Shown: positions 1 to 12,670, numbered from the stretch's first letter. The stretch: DNA of 64,000 nucleotides from Aplidium turbinatum (GCA_918807975.1 OU964926.1:23319996-23383995); one strand, 5' to 3'. Made by a program: numbers and translations. The notes: generated by a model from the sequence alone, not told the origin.

Positions 1-38
1 TTATGCTTGAGGTGGAGAAAGGCAAAAACATCTATTCA

Positions 39-2641
39 TTAAAGGTTTGCAGGTTCGTCGTCAGAAAAGTCGCATTCATCCGTTTCTGTTGTTTCATGAT
101 CTGATTCTGTTCCGTGTTGGTCCAAACCCTTCTCACTTTGCAGAACGTTGTCCAGCGTGGACGGAACTGGATCTCCATGAAACCAAACCAGTGAATTTAC
201 CATCTTCCAAACGCCAGCCGCTTTCAACTGGTGTCTGGAAAAAGCTTCCTTTTTCAGCAGCATGATTCCAAATGCCACAAATGTAATTCGCTCTGAGTAT
301 TTTCTGATGGAGCACAGTTTTGCTCAGGGGAAAGTTGCTTCCATCTGAACCTTTCCGTCGTCGCAATGGATTGGAACCTTTCGGTTTGTATGTCTCAATG
401 AATTTTTTAAATCGTAATTCATTAACGCAATGACCACTTTTACATCCACACATCTGGCACACAAATTTTTCAATGCCTTTTTCAATGTTTTCATCAAGAT
501 TTTTCGAATACCCCAAAGAAGCAAAGGCATGTTGAGCATGCACATTTTTCTCCAATATATTAAGGGGTCGAGCCTTCCCTTTACCCGAAAAAGCAGCTGT
601 ATGATCACAGCCTGTAAAGCAATGAAAACCGGGAAGCGACCGAAGCATGTCTGGAGATAAAGTACTGCCAAGCTTTGATACATCAATATATCTCAGAGTG
701 GTGTTTGCCTTTACACCACCTTCCATCCATATGTTACGTCTTTTTGTACAAACGACAAATTTCCCAACAATATAATCAGAACATTCGTGTCATTAGAGCG
801 GACTACCACATTTTTCACATCTTGGCATGCGGTGACAATGTGGTATACATTAGGCGCGTATCTGCTTCTTCGTGGTAGAATAAAAAGGACTCCTCTTCAC
901 CACACAACATTTTTTCGCCATCTTTTCGATAAACATAACATTTTTCATCAAGTGTAGCATAAAAGAACCTTAAGTCGAGAAAGCTGGAATACTCATCTGA
1001 TTTTCAAGAATTAACAAGAAAATGCACCAATGCTTGCCTGAAGTTGTCATTCCTCATGCGGCTGCAAAATTAACAGGTTGTTTTATGGCCTCTCCTTCGA
1101 TGACGTATTGCTGATCGCGGAAGCCATGAATTGCTCGGCGATCTCGCTCGGCATCTTTCATGGACAGTTCGATACAGTTCTATCGAAAACAACGGCGATA
1201 GAGTTCTATCGATACAGTTTCATGGACAGGCGATACAGTTCTATCGAAAACAACGTGTATTGTTTTCCCACTGTGTCTGCACAATTTCTTCAAAGTCGTC
1301 TTTGCAACACCTCCGAACGTCATCGGCAAATCTCCAAGAGTGTGAAGAAGAAACATACTATCGATTTCAAGAGCCTTCAAAAGCATTAACTTTTGGGTTG
1401 ATTTCATCGTTGCATCCATATGGCACAAATACAGTGGTACTGGTGTGAGGGGGTAAGACAGCATCAATTCCACGTCTACCTTGTGATCTACTGCTGAACA
1501 TAGAAGCCTTTCCATCAAATTGCGTTCCATTCTCAACTTAGAAAATTTGCCTTCGCGGGTTATGCTTTTCACAACGGCAGTTTTAGAAGCAAAGTTGCAG
1601 ATTTTGTTTCTACGTGTTGGCTTGTTGAAGGTGCTAGTGTCCTGGTGACATTGACTTATAAATTTGTTTCTATCCTCAGTTCCTTTTTGAAAAACATTCA
1701 AAAGAAAATTTGAAGTGGCAGAAGCGACTGCTTTTCCTGTGCTAAAATTGAATAGAAATGATACATCGAAGCTTGCATTAAATGGATTAACTGTACTGCT
1801 TATTTTTTTGCATTAGTTTATCCAAATGTTTGCGGTCTCTATCGGTGCTTGAAGGACGAAGGTCAAATGATGCTTCCTCTGCTGATGTCATCCCCAGATC
1901 TTCATAGAAGTTGTAAAGGATCGATCGGCACATAAAGTAGGTAAGTGCCCATCTCTGTCTGGCACCAATTGAATTGGTGAAAGACGAAATCCCAGTGAGT
2001 CGATTGGCAGATTCTGCATTGATTGTTTGCTCCAAAGTTTGATCAAGAGCACATCCGCAGAAGTTTATTTGAGTTCTTTTTACGGACAAGATGCCTTGTT
2101 CAAACAGATCACTTATTTCAGGGTGAGTTTCTTTCATTTTTAGCATGTTATCCTGCAGTCGCAAAATCCATCTTGCATAATTTGGTTGGTTGAAAATGAA
2201 GAACACGCTTGACATCTCTCCTATGCAGTACACAAACAACTGATGATTTGCAGAATGAATACTCCGAGCAAAGAGTAGGTACGTCTTGACAAGTTTTAAG
2301 TATCCATACCAGTACTGGGCAGTCTTGCCATTTTCTCCTGTTTCGGTTTTTCTTGAAAATTCTTGGTAGGAACTCAAAAAGTCTTTAAGATCGTCAACCA
2401 AAAAGCCAATCGTTGACTGGGATGGACGAATACATAAACGACGTAGTTCTTCGTCCAGATTTTCAGGAGCAGGCCATTGTAACAAGAATTGATTAAAATG
2501 CAAGATTTCTAATGCTGTTCCGAAAAGAACGTGTATTCGTTTGCACCTATTGTAATGAGTACCAAGCAGAAATCCGTTAAGGGATTCTTCGGCAAGAATA
2601 CCAGCTTCTGTTAGGATGTATGGACCACCTGAACCATCCAA
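39..2641 (-). mobile_element. Remains of an uncharacterised repeat-borne protein (nuclease-like motif)
   Basis: Three long minus-strand open stretches (2641-1787, 1701-1180, 726-133) read in the order expected of one large protein. The first is helical and ends in a charged SSTDRDRKHLDKLMQ segment. The second contains HVVFDRTVSP. The third contains LPGFHCFTGCDHTAAFSGKG and then LHQKILRANYICGIWN. From memory, proteins with a VFDR segment followed by a PGxHxFTGCDxTxxFxGKGK segment are common as multicopy uncharacterised proteins in aquatic invertebrate genomes. The GCD motif resembles the FEN1/XPG nuclease core, which is my inference. No terminal repeats or TSD were found; one end may lie outside the window. 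It looks like a broken fossil copy with a few breaks, not a host gene. The element family is not identified. Confidence 0.55.
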
Positions 2642-2957
2642 GTACCCATAGCTTTAAAGAACGCCATGGAAATGTGGAAACCACCCAGTAATATGAACAA
2701 GCGGTCACATTTTAGACTTTCTTGCTCTTGAATGATGAGGGAATGTTTTGCAATAGCCAGATCGTATGTAACACACAGGTACTCTTGCTACCACATGTAC
2801 GTATGCTACTGTACACTACAGTCTTCAACCGGTGAAATATTAAATTATAGTTGCTTAAGGAATTATGACTTTCGCACCCGGTATCAGTCTTTGTGCTAGG
2901 AAAAATCCTCAGGTGAAGCAAAAAAACTTTTGACGTTTTGCAAACACTTGGTTCCAT

Positions 2958-3975
2958 CCAAATAGGCTACAACCTTGAATTTGGGGTTGTATATCCTAAA
3001 ATGAGGTTAAGCCCCACCTTGGAGCCACAAGAAAAGTTTTTTCGAACTCGGTGGAACGCGTCCCAACTGATGATAAAAGTTCCATTTTTGTAGCCTACCT
3101 TATGATGTTATTTTTACGTATTTTGTCCCAGCGTTGGGGCTCCTTATTCGGGAATGCCCCACCTGGGGCGAACAAATTTTAATGTTTTGAAATCCGTAAG
3201 TGAGGTAATATCACCTGTCCTACACTTGGTTTCATCCATGTACCTTATGATGTTAATTTTGTGAATTTTAGGGGTTATACCCCCAAAATGAAGTTAAGCC
3301 CCACCTTGGGGCCATAAGAAAAGTTGTTTCGTACTCAGTGGAACATGCCCCAACTGATGAAAGAAGTTCCATCTTTGTACCTTATGATGTTATTTTTACG
3401 TATTTTGTCCCAGCGTTGGGGCTCCTTATTCGGGAATGCCCCACCTGGGGCGACCAAATTTTAATGTTCTGAAGTCCGTAAGTGAGGTACTATCACCTAC
3501 ACTTGGTTTCATCCATGTACCTTATGATGTTAATTTTGTGAATTTTAGGGGTTATACCCCCAAAATGAAGTTAAGCCCCACCTTGGGGCCATAAGAAAAG
3601 TTGTTTCGAACTCAGTGGAACATGCCCTAACTGATGAAAGAAGTTCCATCTTTGTACCTTATGATGTTATTTTTACGTATTTTGCCCCAACTTTGGGGAC
3701 CCCTAATTCGGGAATGCCCCACCTGGGGCACCCAGATCGACTTGTTCCAAAGTCTACAAGTGAAGGCATAAACTCTGGCGTAGGTTTTGTTCTTGTACCT
3801 TATGATGTTTTTTTGACCCCCAAAATGGGTTTTTCACCGGGCCGTAGCCCCCAAACGCCCCAGCAGTGAAACCTCGGATGTGGGTTTCTGAACATCCCAC
3901 AGTGGGGCAAGGTTGATAAAACACTCAAACCTTTTGTACCTTATGATGTTACAAAAACGTCACGGGCTGCCGGAC
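2958..3975. repeat. ~140-bp tandem satellite, about 7 units
   Basis: The marker TACCTTATGATGTT recurs at 3096, 3241, 3379, 3518, 3655, 3796 and 3937, spaced 137-145 bp. A decayed unit precedes the first marker. Between markers, two sub-unit types alternate. One contains CCCAGCGTTGGGG and CCCCACCTGGGG; the other contains GGTTATACCCCCAAAATGA and CCCCACCTTGGGG. The higher-order period is therefore about 280 bp. Each sub-unit carries short GC-rich palindromes of the CCCCACC-GGGG type. The array abuts the upstream end of the minus-strand fossil ORF and could be part of that element or an independent satellite. No coding potential is evident. Confidence 0.85.
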
Positions 3976-5341
3976 TAAAACGTTTAGTAAAGTTTCATCA
4001 CATAGGAATTATATTAAAATTGAAAGAAAAAAAAAAGTATTTTAAAAACTAAGACTTTTCTGCGTTTTTGAAAAGTAAAGATAGTTCTTGTAGATTTTTT
4101 CTGTTTAAAGAAGGGTGTGTTAAAACAATTGTGCAAATTCAATAACAGAACAATAAGACAGTACCGATTAAAGCACACAGATATATGTTGGGGTTTTCAC
4201 ACCTGGCAACTCTGCATCGTTTTAGTATGCTTGCGCAAATGGCGAATGAATATACAATTAAAAATTGATTTTCTAGCAAACTTTTTCATATAAGATAAAT
4301 ATTTAAGGTGAAAAACGTTCACTTCAACTTTTTATACATATCTTTTCAATATGGTATGTCAAAGTCATGAAAACATGTTCGCCTCCAGTTTAGACTCCAG
4401 CACGCACGATGACATGGCCTCTATTGAGTACGTCATGGTTTGAGCCCTTTAAAAAGTAGCATTTACATAGTTTGATAAAAGAAAGCTTCATTTAGTTTGT
4501 AGCCTAATCAATTGACAGGTTTTATATTTGTGAAATCTTCACAAGAGACATTTTCGCGGGTGATTATCCTACTGAAAATTATGGCCATTTGGGGTGCAAG
4601 ATGCAAGTAAACCATGTTCATTGCATTACAACGAGTTATGTTTAAACAACAGACTTTGTAATAAACTACACGGATAAGAATACCATACACTTTTATATTG
4701 AATCATTGATAAAGAGTTTTGTGTTCACTATTAGTGTTAACAATGCCTTCCACTTTTTGTGCCCTGCTTTTCTGTTATGAGAAACCAAATCATTCACTTA
4801 GTCAGCATTATGACAAAACCGACCACATCAACCTGACCGGTGTTTGTATCAGCAAGGTGAGAAAATCAACCATGTCATTAATTGTCTCATTTTCAATGGA
4901 ATCGTAAGGACCTTTTTCGAACATTTGCAAGTGCTCTCTCAACCAACGCAGCCAATTTGATAATATCGATGGAAAGTTCTTGGTAACCCAGTTCAGATGA
5001 GACTTTCTCCCAACATGAAAATTTTGTTGTGAAGTGCCAAGTGTATTTTACTATCGTCAAGTGAGCCTGTGTCACATATTTTCACGACCCGTAATTGCAC
5101 GCATGACAATAGTAGAGCGAGAGATTTCTCTTGGGTAAACTTTGATCTCGAGACTTTAATGGTGTTGCAGTCGCAACTGTTCCAAGATATGACATCATAG
5201 CTTTACAATGTCATCAAAACGTCACATTAGTCAGTAAAATTTTACTGTAATTTGTCATCGTTGTGTTCACATTGTCTGCTTTCTGCCATGAGATAAACAT
5301 ATTTACTTTTACTGGTTTGAACGAAAAAGTGTACTATGAAC
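3976..5341. other. Non-coding stretch, nothing recognised
   Basis: AT-rich sequence with only short open frames, none resembling a known domain or framed by convincing splice sites. I see no repeat structure here. Confidence 0.5.
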
Positions 5342-5352
5342 AGGTCATGCCT

Positions 5353-6181
5353 TCTTTTATTGTCGCACTTGATTCCATGCATTGACTGCCTCTTGTATGA
5401 AAAGTTTCCAAGATTCTCTGTTGTTTGCTTTGTGTATTAGGTGTATGTTGGTGTTAGTTTTGTTGGTTTAAGTAGGTTAATCTTAGTAGTAGGTCTGCCT
5501 TGCAATGCAGGTCTGCCTTGGGCACGCTTCCCTTCAATTTTGCCTTGTGAGAGAGAGATGTTCTAACTTTCCTTTTCGCAGCACGTGTCCTAAAAATTGA
5601 AGTTGTTTTTCTTGGATATTTTTTAGTAGATTGTTTGTTTGTTTGACTTGATTTAAAACAGTTTGATTGTTTTTTCTGGCAGTCCAGGAAATCCTCTGCA
5701 TTTTTCGGAATGCCCACATTTCAAACCCATTTATTCTTTTATTAATTGATTTGGTAATTGTCCAGGTTTCTGAATTATATTTAAAAATTGGATAAATGTA
5801 ACACTTCAATACTCTGAATCTGGTTGCGAAAGATATGTTCTTGTTGCATAATATTGTTTTCATTTGCTGGAAAGAGGCTTTTGCTTGAGCAATACGTGTA
5901 TTGAACTCCTTATCATCTTTGGCGTCCCAGTTTATTGTTGTCCCAAGATATCGAAAACTTTTTACTTGTTTTATAGTTGTTCCATTCATTTTAATTTGAC
6001 AGATTGGATTGGGAATTTCACTTTCTTTTTTCTTTGTCATTACCATCGTTTCCGTTTTCTTTTCATTCATTTCCATTCCAAATTCTTTACTTCTTTCATT
6101 TACTTTGTTCAACAAATTTTGTAGTTTTGCTTCCGAATCAGCCACCAAGACAGTGTCATCAGCATACCTCAGGTTGTTAAA
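5353..6181 (-). mobile_element. 5'-truncated LINE (RT 3' fragment) with 11-bp TSD
   Basis: The minus strand encodes the C-terminal half of a non-LTR reverse transcriptase. It begins inside the catalytic box (LRYADDTVLVADSEAKLQNL) and continues through MNEKKTETMVMTKK, FRYLGTTI, and a C-terminal region with RISWTARKNN and LQFLGHVLRKGKLEHL. The last ~40 residues continue in another frame near 5530 and then decay, so this copy is dead. The 11-bp direct repeat AGGTCATGCCT at 5342-5352 and 6182-6192 flanks it exactly, marking a 5'-truncated insertion. The 3' end (left side) finishes near GCGACAATAAAAGA without a long poly-A. The clade is uncertain; the C-terminal motif is of the type seen in RTE/Jockey-group elements. 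Confidence 0.88.
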
Positions 6182-6911
6182 AGGTCATGCCTACAATTTA
6201 CAAAGACATGGTTTTAAACAAATGTCTGTGCACTGTAGCGATTGTGTTAAAAGCTGAGGTTGTCGTATAAGTCATTTTGAAAGTGACCTATATGTTTTGT
6301 TTGCAATGTTTCAAAAGCAAACCCAATTTTAAGACGCTTAAAAATGCGAATTTGGTAGAAAATGACTTTCTTGTTTCCCAGGCAAGCGGTCATTGTAGTA
6401 TCTTTCGTAAAAAATATGTACAGCTGCGCATTGCAAAAATGAGGAAGTCAGTCAGTGAGTAGCCTACGGTACAAAGAATTTATACAGTTTTTTATTGCAT
6501 TTGTTTATCTGTTTATAAATGTATTTTTTTTGTGGATATTGGCTGGCTCACAGGAGCAGCATGGCGGATAGTGCTCTCCATGGAGTCAGCAGATGAAGGT
6601 TCGATTTTCATTTGAGTCATATGGTCAATCATACCAAATAAGCAAGATGTTTTCTTGAAAACGGTTTCTTTCCAAATCCAACGTGAATTTCCTTGTGTTT
6701 TAAACTCTGATTTTGATTCGCCTGTATGAGTGTATATCTTGGCTTGTACATCTGCATTCCTGTGATGGCATGATGTTCTGTCAATGTCAACGGCTTGTTC
6801 GCCTTAGGCGGTCGTTTGAGATTTGTCTTCCAATTAGCATTCGGTTTTCTATACAGGCGGCCACCTCGTATAGTCGTTTCAAAAGTAATTGTTTGCTTCT
6901 TTGCAGCGGTC

Positions 6912-6962
6912 TCCAGACGTTTGATGTTGAATCAATGTAAAAATGATGGATTTTGCGTCTGG
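6912..6962. repeat. Palindromic MITE copy 1 (half)
   Basis: Right half of the ~85-bp palindrome: CCAGACG joined to TTGAATCAATGTAAAAATGA and a terminal GCGTCTGG. Most of the left arm is missing. Confidence 0.7.
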
Positions 6963-7185
6963 ATCTAAGTCTTTGGATGTTGTTCTACTGATGGCTGTTT
7001 TCAAGCGTCAGTCTTTGAATCACAGTTCAAGTTTAGGTAATGTGCTTTTCTTACAAAGATAGTTTGCTAGTTCCAGAAGAGTACTTACGGTTTTTTTATG
7101 AGCTTTTAAGAAAATTATTTGTTTCAAGCTGTTGGTTAATTTTTGAAAGGTTAGTTGCAAATTTTTAGAAACAAAATTCAATCAA

Positions 7186-7276
7186 TCCTTTTACCTCTTT
7201 TACACTAGCGCCCAGGAGCATAGTTTGCACTGTGAATGTGGCGCTATATAAATGCTGTTATTATTAGTTTTATGAG
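7186..7276 (+). repeat. Possible SINE/LINE 3' tail
   Basis: The segment ends in GTGGCGCTATATAAATGCTG followed by TTATTATTAG. A GGCGCTATATAAAT-TTATTATT end is, from memory, typical of several invertebrate and fish retroposon 3' tails. No tRNA-like head is visible upstream, so this would be a truncated, aged copy. Confidence 0.4.
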
Positions 7277-8091
7277 TAATCTTTGATAAGGTGGAGACAT
7301 AACTAAAGGTGCAGGTGCAACCTAAGCTACCAAATCTTTGCCATTTGTGTAGGAATCAGTTTGCTTTACTTTGGTGTCTATAGAACTCGGTTTGATGAAT
7401 TGATTTTTTCCATTTTAAGTTTTTGAAAATGCATAGTTTAGTATGAAGTAGAAAAAATTCTGATAAAAAACGAGTTATTAAAGTTTGGTTGAAAATATTA
7501 AAACTCAGACTGTCCAACCAACAGAAGTTACAATATTCACATCGTTTCAAATTGGTGAAATTTTGTTGGATGTACTCGCAAAGTAAATCGCTATCCGATT
7601 GTTGCCTAACAGTTGTGTTCAACCACTCGTTTCGGTTACTTGCCATTCTGATTGCTATAAACAGCGTTGGGGCTCTGGTTTGTTTGCTTAGTTGAAATTG
7701 ACACCCGGCTAGTGCTCACCACTTGAAAAGTTGTAAACGTTCTACATCCTTTCGATGTGAAAGCGACTAAAACACAAGCCTTGCTCATAGTCATAAGCTC
7801 TTTGTCACTTCGAATTGGTCAATTTGTGATCTTCTGGTACACAAAAACGTTTTATTGGGGCCGAATTGTTGACCAGTGGTCTTCCACGGGCCACTATGAG
7901 CTTCAAGTGGCGTGTTCATGCATCTGGGAAGCAGGCTCTGGGTGTTGAGTGTTGTAAAAATTAAAGGATAAATGGTGTTACTGGTTAGAACCAAATCATT
8001 CGATAAAGTGTTGCCATCATTATATTAGTACGGTTGACATGGAAACAAATTCATAGTATCCGGTCACAATTAGGAACGGCATTGTCTTTTT

Positions 8092-8149
8092 CCAGACAAC
8101 GTTTGCAGACGTTGAACCAATGCAAAAGGGACGGATGTTGTTGTCTGGG
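8092..8149. repeat. Palindromic MITE copy 2
   Basis: Begins CCAGACAACG, has a GCAGACGTTGAACCAATG centre, and ends TTGTTGTCTGGG. The left arm is shortened. Confidence 0.7.
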
Positions 8150-9344
8150 TTTGAGTCAGTTTGGATGTGATAGATTGACAGAAAACGCTCAGACATTTAG
8201 TGACGATACGAATGATTTTTGGCGAAAATAAAAACCTTAAGTTTGACGAAATGTAAACTGTTCACGATTCTGAGCAACATTAGATTCTTCATGCCACACC
8301 CAATGTTCATGATTTTAGTCATATTTGAGTCTTGATTTAGGAACTATATTGTTCCATCTCTTGTTGAAGACGGCTGCTTGTAATCCTGCCGTTAGTAATT
8401 TAATTCTTGTGAATTGTTATTTTTCTCAATACAATGTTTTCGTTTGGTTGGGAGTTGCTCTTCTGTATTGTAAATATATGAATCTGATAACGTCACAGGG
8501 TTCAACACTACTGTATTTTAATTTAAACGCAAGAACAATCTTAATTAGCTTTCTTGGTCTGTTTGTTGTTTGTTTATATATATAGAAAATACCTTCGTGC
8601 ATTATCCTTGTTATTTTGTGTTTTTCTTCAACAATAAATGATGTCACTTCCGTCACTCCGTGAGACCATGAACATCCATGCCACAATACATTTTGTGTTA
8701 TTTCTCACTATTTTGCTGCGTTGGGACCATTGAAAACGTGAAGCACCTTTCAAAACTTTTTCAACAGTAACAATAAAAAAATGGTGTTGACCGTATATCG
8801 GGCACCAGACAAAGAGCATTGAGATTAGTCTGCATTGACAGCGAATTTAGTTACAGGATACATGCCAGTGAAGTGTTGAAAAGTTTCGACTATCTCCGTT
8901 TGTCGATCTCAACTGTAGTCTTCATTGTGTTTCTATTTGCGTGGTCGGAGTTCAGACTTAAAAATCGATGGTTTCACTACCAGTGGAATTATTAACACGA
9001 GATGGTGCAGAATATCTCAAGTATTTTGGGGACCGGACTGTTGGTTGGACTAATCCGCACAAACATGGACAACCAGGAGTCGTGAAATGATAAACATCTC
9101 GCCTTGAAATAAGATTTGCAAACGCCAAATGAACTCGGCAAGAATTGCTAATTTCATGCAGTAAATTGCCCTTTTTATCCGATTGAAAATTCTGTTTACT
9201 AATCGCTACTGGAAATATCTTTGTTTCAGACGGTTTGCATGTCAAGACCTCGTTCATGCACCTGTATGCATGACTGGATGACTGATGCATAGTTCTTGAG
9301 TGTGTACTTATCAGGTGGCTTACTCTGCAAGTGATGATCCAGCT

Positions 9345-9402
9345 GCTAGCAAGCCCGCCCTTTTTTGCATTGATTCAACGTTTGCAGGCATTGAACAACA
9401 AC
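9345..9402. repeat. Palindromic MITE copy 3 (partial)
   Basis: Left arm with GCATTGATTCAACGTTTGCA; the right arm is truncated after GCATTGAACAAC. Confidence 0.65.
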
Positions 9403-9569
9403 TTTTGTTAGTTTGGCATGTTCACAAATGAATGCATGCCAGGCATCCATTTGTTCTGTCCCACTTTTTAAATTTTTTAAACGAGCTAAACTCGCTTTCA
9501 ACTTAACTTTTATGTCGCGTTGTGTGCTAAGCTTGACTGCACACTTCACAAGCATTTTCATCTGGCGGC

Positions 9570-9632
9570 TTGCAGACAGCATGTCAGTCGTTTTTTACAT
9601 TGATTCAACGTCTGCAGACATTCCTCTCCTGG
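9570..9632. repeat. Palindromic MITE copy 4 (partial)
   Basis: Left arm GCAGACAGCATGTCAGTCG and TTTTACATTGATTCAACG; the right arm is lost after CTGCAGACATT. Confidence 0.7.
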
Positions 9633-10752
9633 AAGGCCCGAGCCAATAAAGCGCCACATTTGTCCGCTGCGAGATTTTTCTATTACAATTTCATAGTCAA
9701 GTCCTGTCTTATGCCATTGGTTCAAGTTCATGATGGTGCAATCATGGCGCCTCTATTTCGTTTTCCGCTTGTTTTCCCTTTCAGTAGTTGCTTTGTGTAG
9801 CAATATATGGAATCTTCTGCCCAAGGTAATATTTCATTTTTTGTTTTGTTGTTTGTGAAAGGTTTTTGTTCATTCTTTATAGCACATTGTCGTGGAGGCT
9901 TTATTGTTTCTATCAAGTCGTAAAATTAATCATACACAGTAAATAAATGCACATTTTAAATGCCACAATTCCTTTCGCCATTCTTGATGATGATGTCCAG
10001 GTTGCTGCATTGTAAAGTAAAGTAAGGCAGCCCATGCATTGTATTATACAGCGCGTTTTCAAATGCTAATGTCATCATCATCATCATAATCCATCGTCGG
10101 TTTGTTCCCCACTAGTGGGGGTGGCCGATTAATAGTCAATTTTGTCAATTTCAATTTTGCGTATAGTTTTTCATTTTAACCAAATTATTTCTGTGTATGT
10201 TTTTGCATCGCATCTTCCATTTCCCATTTTTTTGCTGTCTCAGATAATGCAAAACATTTGACTTGTTCAAGTATTTCAGCAATAGCAATATTTTATCCTG
10301 TTCAATGTTATTTTGTTTTATCCATAAAATTTTATTGTATGTAATAATCATTTTTTTTGTCTTTCTTGCCATCATTTTCATGTCAAAGTAGTTTGCGGCT
10401 GTTCTCTTCTTCGGATTGCCAGCTGAACAATATATTGAGCGGCGTTGCAAAACACTCTTGTTCTGTTAGTAATTAATTATTTTTAACTTTTGATTGATAT
10501 GTGACGACCATGGTTGCGGTATCGTCACGCTTGATTTCACATACTGCAGAACTGCTGAACAAATATGGTGTCAAGTGCTATAAACCATGACCGTGTGTTT
10601 GGTCTGGTGGGTGTTGCTGGGCTTGCCCTTGGTGGTTAAATCCAAATTTAATTTTAAAAGTTTCTTCAATTATAAGGAATTATATTGCGTTATTTTCTTG
10701 CATAGGTGAGGTTTAATTTTGCTGATTTGCATTCATCATTGTTGCTCTAAAT

Positions 10753-11111
10753 CAGTGTTTCCCAACCTTTTTCAAGTTGTTACCCAAATGAATGTAGCAA
10801 TTGTGGCATATTACCCTTAATATTTCACTTTGTAAAAGAATTTCATAAATATGCCACATAAATACAGAATGTATTGCGGCGTCACAAACGAAAAGCAAAA
10901 GCCTTCTGCAGCCTTTTGTATGAGCTGCCACTGGTGGCAACCATTGTTTGTTACTGCAGCTCGCATTTCAGGTGAAAAAATTTTCTTGGAGTGATCGCTC
11001 GTAATAGAGAACAACATTTATTTTTTAGCGTGGTTGTGGTGCCGCGTTACCCCCCGAAGTATTGCATATTACCCCCCCGGGGGTAATTTATTCCCAGGTT
11101 GGGAACTACTA
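10753..11111. mobile_element. hAT-type non-autonomous element with 8-bp TSD
   Basis: The element runs from CAGTGTTTCCCAACCTTTTT to GGTTGGGAACTACTA, imperfect inverted termini of the CAGTG-TCCCAACC class typical of hAT elements. It is flanked by an 8-bp direct repeat CTCTAAAT at 10745-10752 and 11112-11119, matching the hAT signature. At 359 bp it is too short to encode a transposase, and no conserved coding block remains. A GC-rich CCCCCCCGGGGG palindrome lies close to the right end. Confidence 0.88.
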
Positions 11112-11119
11112 CTCTAAAT

Positions 11120-12670
11120 GCAGTTAGTTCAGATCCCGTCACTTCAGCTCATTCGGCTGTTACCCAGACATCAAATTCCGGCATTTTCAAGTTGATTCAA
11201 CTGTCTATAGTTTGGTTAGGTCGTTGTCCGATTGTAAATTGAAATTGTGTAATGCACTTACAATTAGGATGTGGAAGTTGATTTTTTTACATCACTTCAA
11301 CGTGAACTTACATTGAAGTCACATTATGTTTGAAAGGAAACTTCGTTTATTCACAATACTTCAGCAAGGTTTTGGTTCGCATTTTAATGCCAATATAAAA
11401 GTGAGCTAGGTTGCTACATTTGTTTCAAGAATGCGCAATGATATTGGGCGCAAACTACAAAGAAACATTAAACAATAGTAATAGTAGTTACTTGCTAATT
11501 TCACTTAAACAACGAGCATCAAGCTGATGTGTTCAACTTCTTGTTTGCCTGGATTGTCAAGTTGTCACGATTGCTAGCAAAACTGGTCCTATTTGCATTG
11601 ATTCAACGTCTGCAGGTATTGAATCAATTAAAAAAGAACCGATTCTGCTCGCTGGCAGGTGAATGGGTGGAAACAAAGTTTGTGCAATGTGTCTAAAAGT
11701 TGCCATTTTTCAACATCGTATCAACGTTCCAGTTGCATCAACTTTTCTTTGGATGTTTAGAGTTGACCTCAAATTATTTTACGCCAATGCAACGTGGAAG
11801 TGCCAAGTGATGCAACGTTTTAAGATTTACAGCTGTAGATCTTGCCCTGAGCAGGCTTGCGTAATTGATTCGCTCGGGTTATTATTTCTAGCCTGAAGCG
11901 CTTTGCCAAATGTCAATTTTGGCCTGAAATTGCGTTTTTGTATCAGATTAGCATAGGTGGTTTGATTACAGCATTCACCATCGGCTATCATGAAGAAGGT
12001 TTGGCTTTGGCCTGTCTGGCAGACGTTGACCACAAATAAAACATTACATCATTGCGTTAATCACACAGATCAAATAATGATGCTTTCCTTTAGCAGTGAC
12101 CAAAACTGAGAGGTCGGGGTTTGTACAGAGGATTCGGTTAGATATCGATTCATGCGATGTAGCAGTCTTAGCTGTTCGTTATTATGAGTTGCCTTGTTTA
12201 GATTTTAGTTTACATTGCTGTATGATACAAACAAGCGAGCATCTTTGCTCGTTCAGTCTCAATAACAATTGGTGAGTAATCTTGTTATTAAATAATAGCT
12301 TACGTCTGCTATTACTTGGCAGCATGAATGCTGGATCTTGCTGTGACAGGCGTAACTTAGTTCTGAAAAGTAGGTTGCACTTTGCACAGCTGAAACGATT
12401 TTTCTATTCCTTTACAGATATGATAATGCATGGTGCAGGCATATGATAGCATTTTTATACACGTATTTGTACTTTACTCCGCCACTGTTTTGGGAATAAA
12501 CTGTATTTTTAACACCACTGAAAATAAGTTTTCCATGAAGATTTTAAGCAACAAAATATTCTGATCATGTTTTGAGCCAAGATCTTCCTCGCAATTATCG
12601 TTTTTGTGTCTTTGTGATGTCATAAGAGTGTAATTCAACAAATATCGTCCACAACCTTCCATAAACAGCC
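11120..12670. other. Upstream region of the formin gene
   Basis: Contains one palindromic MITE copy and otherwise unremarkable AT-rich sequence. The formin promoter or 5' UTR exons should lie here or further upstream, but I cannot place them. No TATA box is visible just before the first coding exon. Confidence 0.4.
11572..11656. repeat. Palindromic MITE copy 5
   Basis: Full-length, diverged copy: GCTAGCAAAACTGGTCC, then TTGATTCAACGTCTGCAGG, then ATTGAATCAATTAAAAAAGA, ending TGCTCGCTGG. Confidence 0.75.

Larger units (their letters stand above)
6193..10752. other. Gene-free region with scattered small repeats
   Basis: No exon of a recognisable gene was found on either strand. The region holds palindromic MITE copies near 6.9, 8.1, 9.35 and 9.57 kb and a retroposon-like tail near 7.2 kb. 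Around 10080-10130 there is a CATCATCATCATCAT run followed by CCCCACTAGTGGGG, which may be the end of another retroposon. The open frames present (for example 7356-7646 and 8325-8585) have no recognisable domain. Confidence 0.4.
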
